Position numbers and translations under genes: made by a program. DNA of 64,000 bases from Oreocharis arfaki (lineage: Eukaryota; Chordata; Aves; Passeriformes; Paramythiidae): positions 820,702 to 884,701 of the forward strand of contig VZRR01003261.1 of NCBI GenBank assembly GCA_013398015.1. The letters are read 5' to 3'. Shown here piece after piece: positions 57,513 to 64,000 of the stretch (position 1 is the first letter of the stretch; every line of letters begins with the position of its first letter). The notes beneath the pieces are model-generated. The model searched no databases, was not told the DNA's origin, and worked only from the letters and a program-made list of their open reading frames with translations.

Positions 57513-60229
57513 ACCTTAATCATCTTTCTCTCTGCCTTGCTTGTTAGTGAACCCAGCAGCATCTTCAAAACACCTTTTGTGGACTTTGATGAGACTGGGG
57601 ACCAAGTAGATAACAGTAAATCTCTTCCTTGTCAGATTCCTGTGGTTGTTAATCAGTGGCACGTACCAGGTAGGGTTGGATTTAAGACTTTGTGGCTTTG
57701 CTTTTTCAGCGCCTGGTGCTACTTTGACTTTCCAAAGATTTTGCAAATGTATTATCAGTGCAAAATAGCAGACTTGGTAAAAACTGAGCTCTGAATTATT
57801 TTCACAATTTTTCATAGATAGGATGCTATTGATGTAAAAAGTAGGATTAATATTAAATCACCTAAATGTATATTTGCTTCTGCCACCAACGGTATCAAAC
57901 ACCCAAGAAGTGCAACTTCTTGTGCAGACTCCTGTATTTTGACTGTCTTCTGAAGGTTGAGTAGCCCAGAATCCAGCAAAGCACATCAGTCAGTCAAACA
58001 GGAGAAACATGGGAATTCTGACTGGCAAAAAATGGGACATAAAGGCAGGCACAGAGGTCCTGCAGCTTGATTTCACACTGTCAAGGGATGAGCTTTTCTT
58101 GGGTGATAGTTAAATCATTGCTACATTTATTGCCAGAATAGTTGCCCTCCAGTCTGGGACTAAGTTTCCCTGTCCATAGCTCTGCAGAATCATACATTCT
58201 GTTTGCAAATTTGGTTCATGTATTTATAGGAGCAGCATGCTCCAACTTCCTACTATATTTAACATCATTCTTCTCTGCATTCCCAGAGCGGCTGTTTGTT
58301 CATTCTGTGTAACATTTAACTGAAAGTAGTTTTGCATTATTTCTATTTTATTCTTTGTTTATAGTTACACATAGTTCTTGATTGCTGAAGAAAGAAACAG
58401 GCATTCACCAAATGGTGTTATTTCAGATCCTCCTGCTACTGCTGCTTGCCCAAATGTTAGACCTGAGAAAAGCATCTCTCCTCAGTTGCTATGTAGTTTT
58501 GCTGCATGTTGTCAAACAAACCTGAAGGAATTGTTTCCTTCTAGCCCTTGTATCTTTACTTAAGAATAATTATTTTCATTACAGCTCTGTTTTTCTTTTT
58601 CCCCTTTTTACTTTCAAGCAAACAGCAGCAGAGCTCAAAGTTCTGCAGAGATATTTTAGGTATAATTATCTAGTAGATCTATCTGGCTATTGATGAAAAA
58701 TTACATAGAATTAACTAATATTTGGCATTGTCACATGGACAGAAAAGCATATCCCTGATCAAGTTAATGAATATAAATGCTGATCAAGCTGTCCTTGCAA
58801 AGGATAAGCACTTGGCATAAGCTGTGAGAATGTCTGACTGTCCCCAGTAGTTCCTGGGTTGTTGTGTGAAGACCCAAAATAATCAGCAGAATACATCTGA
58901 TAGTTCAGGAGGAATTGGCAAAAACATCCACTATCCTGAAGTGGTTTAACCACTTTCAAAAGCATCCACTTGGCTCAGGCTGTTGCTCACAAAGATGAGT
59001 CCAGATAAACTTGCAGCCTCTAGATTACCTAAGACACACTGTACCAATGAAAATTGAAGTTCTGCTCGGCAGGAAAACACTGGAGAATGCAAGTGAAAAT
59101 GGGTTATTTTGTGCTTTTAGTGCTTCTACTGAAAGTTTTAAACACTAGGTGTATTGCCCATATTTCAAGTCTAATTGTTTCTGATAAGCAATCAGCAAAA
59201 AGTTAGTGCTTATATTTAATTAAGTGGCACTTTCCAGAATTACTTTGCCAACAGCACTATAATTAGATGACACAAGAACAGTCTTTGATACATATGCTCA
59301 TATTCTTTGTTAACACCAAAAATAGAATCTGTAAATCTGTAAATAGGAAAACTGGATGCATTAAGCAGCAGGGCAGAGCAGCAGGCCGGGAAGGCTACAG
59401 CAATTACCACCTCAGAAGGACCAATATTAATGTCTCTCTAATGCAGCATTTTTAAGCATTTCTTGTGTTCTGATGGGCTTTATATAATTGACCTCCATAA
59501 ATCATAAAAGATGGTTTAAAAAAAGAATCTGGGAACTATGTGAATTGCTAATACCTCCTGGAATGCTGCCACATTATTTCCATCATTAGGTTATAGCTAC
59601 CAGTTAGGTCTGAATTCATCTCACTTAACTTCAGGCATCTGTGAGGTGGCTGTGGAGGCACTCGGGGAGAAAAGGCAGCCTCGGGACAGAGCTCTGGTGG
59701 GCGGTTCCTTCTTTACTGAAACACATCTCCAAAGAGGGTGGAATGAACTGTGCCCTCAAGGTGCCCTCTCCTCCTCTCTCTCTTCCCAGTCAATGGCCTT
59801 AAACTAGATGTTTAACTTTGAGACAGCTGAAGTCAGGTGAAGTGACGAGACCTGTCCCTCATGTTCCCAGGGGAGAGTTGAAAGTTCTTAAACAATTAAG
59901 ACTCTCTGATAGCAGCATTTGTTCTGACTCAATGACTCAGCACTTGGATATCAGCCTGGATCTTTGATACCAGCTTTAACAGACCCACCAGACCTTCTTT
60001 TGTTATTGGAATGTTGATGCTCTGCCAGCAACATCAGATTTAATGTCCCTTAACACAGTACTCCAGGCTTCTGCTTCCAGCAGCTAGCCATAAAAACATA
60101 GGGCACTTTGACTTCATACTTTTGCAAATACCTTTGAAGGTTTTCTGAATCTAAAAGCTTTTCAGTTTTATTAGTCCTATAAATAGATCTAATTAAACAT
60201 GTTAATGAGCCAGTTATGTAATCCTTTTG
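57513..60229. other. Intergenic, nothing recognised
   Basis: No gene or repeat family identified. Tandem AP-1/NF-E2-like sites occur at 59925-59942, and a GC-richer patch at about 59640-59880. Confidence 0.6.
59925..59942. promoter_or_regulatory. Tandem TGACTCA motifs (AP-1/NF-E2-like)
   Basis: TGACTCA at 59925-59931 and TGACTCAGCA at 59933-59942, eight bases apart. The second fits a MARE/NF-E2 site. Presence of the motif is certain, its function is not. Confidence 0.35.
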
Positions 60230-61060
60230 GATTTCAGTAAAACTTTCAATACTGTCTCTCCCAGGATCCTTCTGGACAAAATGTCCAGCACACAGCTGGA
60301 TAAACACATCATGTGAAGGGCGAGCAACTGGCTCACGGGTCGGCACAAAGGGTTACAGCAGATGGGGTTACACCAGGCTGGTGACCTGTCACTACTGGGG
60401 TTCCACAGGGCTCTAGCCTCAGCCCTGTGCTCTTCAACATCCTCATAAATGACTTGGATGCAGGATTGGAAGGGAAACTAAGTAAGTTTGTCAAGGACAC
60501 TAAACTGGGAGGAATTGTTGACTCCTTTGAGGGAAGAGAGGCCCTGCAGAGACCCGGACAAATCAGAGGGCTGGGCAATCACCAACCATATGAGGTTTAA
60601 CAAAGGGCAAGTGCAGGATTCTGCACCTGGGATGGGGCAACCCTGGATGTATGCACAGACTGGGGAATGAGAGGCTGGAGAGCAGCCCCGCAGGAAGGGA
60701 CCTGGGGGCCCTGGTTGATGGCAAGTTGAACGTGAGCCAGGAGGGCCAAGCGTGTCCTTAGGGGCATCAGGCCCATTATCGCCAGCCGGGCAAGGGAGGG
60801 GATTGTCCCGCTCTGCTCTGCACTGGGCTGGCCTCACCTTGAGCGCTGGGAGCAGTTTTAGGCACCACAACATGAGGATCTAGAGAGAGTGTTCACAGGA
60901 ACGCTACAGAGATGGGGGAGGTTCTAGAGGAGAAGCCCTGTGAGGAGAAGCTGCAGTCACTTGGTCTGTTCAGCCTGGAGAAGAGGAGACTGAGGGGAGA
61001 CCCCATTGCAATCTAGAACTTCCTCCTGAGGGGAAGAGGACAGGTAGACACTGACCTCTT
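60230..61060 (+). mobile_element. CR1 LINE fragment (sense), 3' end missing
   Basis: Begins in the reverse-transcriptase region with a degenerate 'DFSK-FNTV' segment, then 'ggtgacctgtcactactggg' and 'cagccctgtgctcttcaaca'. It continues with the same blocks as the copy at 52335 ('gggcaatcaccaaccatatg'). CR1 similarity stops at about 61060, before the usual terminal region. Stops and frameshifts break the frame. Confidence 0.9.
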
Positions 61061-63340
61061 CAAGATCAGTCATGTCAAGATGACTCCAGGTGGAATGCTT
61101 GGTCATTGACCAAGGTCGTTTACCACCACTGAGGGGAACCTGAATGACAGGTGGGAGGTAGAAACTTCTTCCTTTGGTAGGAGCAGTCTGATGGATGCTG
61201 GGTTAGAGGCGGCCTCAGCCTGGAGACTCCGGGATTACTTCCCCCCACGCCTAAGACTGAAATATAAATAGGAAATCTTTAGCTGTTACCTCTGTCCCAC
61301 TGCTCCCAAGTGTCACCAAACCTACAGAGGTTCTGTGGCACTCTGTGCCAGCCCGAGCTGCCTCCTGCAGCAATGGTGAGATTGGCTTCTGCAGGGTGCA
61401 GCACCAGAGCTGAGCAAACCTGGTGCTCACAAGTGTGAGGGGGAAAATCTCTGAACTGGGGCACTGGGGAGATTCATGCAAGGGGCTCTGCAGAAGCTGG
61501 CTCAGGTCACGTGGGGACAAGCTGGGGTTGTGTTGTTTTACTACGGGAGTTTTGGGGATACTGACTTTGCACACTCACCTGGATCTCTGCAGTGTGTGCT
61601 TCGGTATCCCCCGCAGCACCTCTTCTGGTGCGCTTTGCCACGTGCTGTTTTAATTGAAATCACTTGCCTTTCCCTGTAACAGAGAACAGAAAATTAAATA
61701 TCATGTACACAATATGAGCAAACTTCTAAAAAGTAAATAATTCTTGTTATTGTTCAGTGTTAGAGATAATCTGACACTTTGAGCTATCAAAGATTGTAAG
61801 TTAAAAAAAAGGGGTGCCCTAATAAATGATATTTGTAATTGGTGGCTCTGCAAACTGCCCGTTCTGCAAAGTCTCAGGAAATGTCTTCACATCTTCCTCA
61901 AAGACAAGCATAAACCAATTAAAATATATTCCAGATTTTTAAAAAAATAATTACACAATCTTTTGTTTCCATCTACCACTTTGTTAGGAAACATTTATTT
62001 GCATTCTCAGTGTTTTGCTGTAGAAAATGCCAAACTGCATCTCGTACAGCTCGCCCTGCCCGCAGCTGTGAGCAGGCACTTCACCTTCCTATACCTTCCT
62101 TTCTCCAAATGCAAAATCAGGCTCTAAGCCTTCCCAAATATCATTCCTATATCTGAAGGATACTAAAGAAGGGCTATGCTGTTTAGAGTCAGAGCAGTGT
62201 TAGAAAATCTATGGGCATATTAATGTAATGATAACAATTGTGTTAAAGAAGCCATGACCCTTGTTGCATTGATGCAAGCAGTGTTTTGATTCCAAACCTC
62301 TAGTTACATATGGAATCATGCTTCTTTGCCACGTTCTGTTTGCTTGGATAAATAGAAAGTTTGATGGTTGGCATCCATCATACCTTAACTGTAATATAAA
62401 ATCTGCTCTTTAAACTATTAAAGAAAAGAAACTGCCTCGTGCAACTTCTGTCCTGTTTACTGCAGCTCAGGTTTTAGGACTCTTCATACTTTTTTTCTCT
62501 CCTGTAATCGGTTACAAAAGGTGGGGGAAAAACCTTTATTTCCACATCAAGAAATGTTTAAAGGATTAAAAAACAATTTTATGGTCTCCTCCCACACTAC
62601 ACAGTACTCACCTGCCTTTGCACTTGCCAGGCTGCGAATCCTTTGAGGTCTGAACCTCACCCATTAGGAAGAACCAGTCTAACCTACTAATCCTTCGGGT
62701 CTTTTCTTTCGAAGTGGATCAACAACTTGGACTTCACAGCTACCTTCTGATGAGAAACTAATAATGGAGTGAGGTGTCTCTTTGATCTAATTTTGAAGAA
62801 ATTGTTTCCACAACCACAACTTAGCATCAATAATCAACAATATTTCTTTTGAAGCTTGTATTTCCCCAAAGCACCAAGCCTTTGCTTAGGGTACTACTAG
62901 TCCTGCTGATTCGTTTTAGGTTTTCCTCTGTCTTATTCCAAGCTGGCTTTTGTCTTTTTGAACTGACCCCACTCCCACACAAATATTTCCTAAATAATGA
63001 GTAGCCTTTTAATTGACTTTATTTGGGAAGCACACATTTTAGATGTGGAAATTCTCTAATTTCAGTTTGGTGATCTTTAAATTAATGCCTCCACTTTTTA
63101 AATAAGGAGCAAGAAATATAATTTTACAGCAATTTAAAGCATGGATAAAGTCCTCATTTTAAAAATCAAATAGTAACTTTGCTGCCCTATACTTTGCTCT
63201 CAGCCATGGCATTCAGAAAACCACATACTCGAATATAACTCAAAGGCTGCTCCAATACATTCACCCAGTGCAGGACTCTGTCCAGGTGCTACAAGGAGGG
63301 AGAGGAATTTGGCCTCAAAGGAATTGTGAGCCAGAGTTAC
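61061..63340. other. Intergenic, nothing recognised
   Basis: No gene. 61061-61250 directly follows the broken CR1 and is GC-richer without a match I recognise. The rest is AT-rich. Confidence 0.6.
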
Positions 63341-63497
63341 AATTTTTCAGACTACAATTAAACACGCAAGGGGGAAGAAATTTTGTCATCTCACCTCTAA
63401 AGTCACCCTTTCAAAGAGTGTTTCTTAAAATTATTAGTTGTTTTTTTCACCTCTTCCTACACCACCACACCCAGGTATCACTTTTTGCATTTCCCCT
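63341..63497. repeat. Direct duplicate, copy 1
   Basis: Aligns with 63800-63954: both share 'ggggaagaaattttgtcatc', 'caaagagtgtttct' and 'aattatt', at an offset of about 458. It lies immediately before an antisense CR1 3' end. Confidence 0.85.
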
Positions 63498-63795
63498 CAC
63501 AGAATCCCAGAATGGGTCATAGTCAGAAGGGACCACAGTGGGTCATCTGGTCCAACCTCCCTGCTCAAGCAGGGTCATCCCAGAGCACACGGCACAGGAT
63601 TGCATCCAGAGGGCTCTGGAGTATCTCCAGTGAAGGGGACTCCACAGCCTCTCTGGACCAGTGCATGGTGACCTGCACAGTAAAGAAGTTCCTTCTCATG
63701 TTCAGGTGGAGGTTCCTGTGCATCATTTTCTGCTCATTGCCTCAAGTCCCGTTGCTGGGCACCACTGAGCAGAGCCTGGTCCATCCTCTTGGCGC
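63498..63795 (-). mobile_element. CR1 LINE 3' fragment (antisense)
   Basis: Plus strand reads 'cacagaatcccagaatggg', 'ggtccaacctccctgctcaa', 'ggattgcatccagagggctc', 'cagtaaagaagttccttctc' and 'ccgttgctgggcaccactga'. This is a common avian CR1 subfamily in reverse orientation, with the 5' side truncated at about 63795. Confidence 0.92.
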
Positions 63796-63799
63796 TGCC

Positions 63800-63954
63800 A
63801 ATTTTTGAGAGTGAAATAAGACACAAAAGGGGAAGAAATTTTGTCATCTCACTTCTAGCAGCCAAACTCACCTATTCAAAGAGTGTTTCTCAGAATTATT
63901 CTTTTTGGTTTTTCTCTTCTCCTTTCCCATCAGCTGCACACCTGGGCACTGCTT
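63800..63954. repeat. Direct duplicate, copy 2
   Basis: Second copy of 63341-63497, diverged in places but clearly alignable. It is again followed immediately by an antisense CR1 3' end. Confidence 0.85.
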
Positions 63955-64000
63955 CACAGAATCACGTCGTCAATTAGGTTGGGAAAAAACCTCTAAGATC
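63955..64000 (-). mobile_element. CR1 LINE 3' end (antisense), cut by window edge
   Basis: 'cacagaatcacgtcgtcaat' then 'taggttgggaaaaaacctct' and 'aagatc' is the reverse complement of a CR1 3' terminus. It is of a different subfamily from the copy at 63498. It continues beyond the window. Confidence 0.8.

Noticed and set aside
60478..60873. 131-codon minus-strand open frame, similar to one at 52367-52615
   Set aside because: The two similar peptides are antisense translations of the two related CR1 copies, not a gene family.
54071..64000. First exons of DNAJB6, the usual downstream neighbour
   Set aside because: No sequence resembling its J-domain start was found on either strand. The gene probably lies further right.
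1..64000. tRNA, rRNA, snoRNA, CRISPR, endogenous retrovirus or prokaryote-type system
   Set aside because: No tRNA B-box in a cloverleaf context, no regular repeat-spacer array, no retroviral gene or primer-binding site, and no bacterial gene arrangement was seen.

Overview
This is a 64-kb piece of a bird nuclear genome. The sequence is AT-rich and intron-dominated. It carries exactly one recognisable protein-coding gene, and its interspersed repeats are CR1 LINEs, the dominant avian retroposon, recognised by their 3' ends (forms of 'TATGATTCTAT' and the 'AGGGACC...TCTGGTCCAACC' type). I cannot name the species.

The gene is UBE3C, a HECT-type E3 ubiquitin ligase that binds the proteasome (the vertebrate counterpart of yeast Hul5). 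It lies on the plus strand from position 1799 to a stop codon at 51793. Seventeen coding exons join in frame to 878 complete codons plus one split codon. Numbered back from the C-terminus on the 1083-residue human protein, they cover residues 205/206-1083. The N-terminus with its IQ motif and the promoter lie off the left edge. The second half encodes the whole HECT domain, with the catalytic cysteine codon at 51692-51694. All introns are GT-AG except 5409-12823, which has a GC donor.

Layout: 1-1798 is upstream intron. 1799-5408 holds four exons (armadillo-like middle region and an acidic linker). 5409-12823 is a 7.4-kb intron with homeodomain-motif-rich, enhancer-like stretches. 12824-22799 holds six exons. 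26024-27182 begins the HECT domain. 27183-39709 is a 12.5-kb intron with more enhancer-like sequence and a GC-rich patch. 39710-51793 holds the last five exons, one of them very GC-rich. 51794 to about 52180, or possibly to about 54070, is the 3' UTR. From there to 64000 is intergenic DNA with five CR1 remnants and a locally duplicated block at the right edge.

No RNA gene, CRISPR array, intact mobile-element gene, prokaryote-type system or second host gene could be supported. The points most worth following are the non-canonical splice sites, the GC-rich HECT exon, the enhancer-like intronic tracts (UBE3C neighbours the motor-neuron gene MNX1 in other vertebrates), the CR1 between two candidate polyadenylation sites, and the duplicated block next to two different CR1 ends. 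I see no convincing undescribed system.
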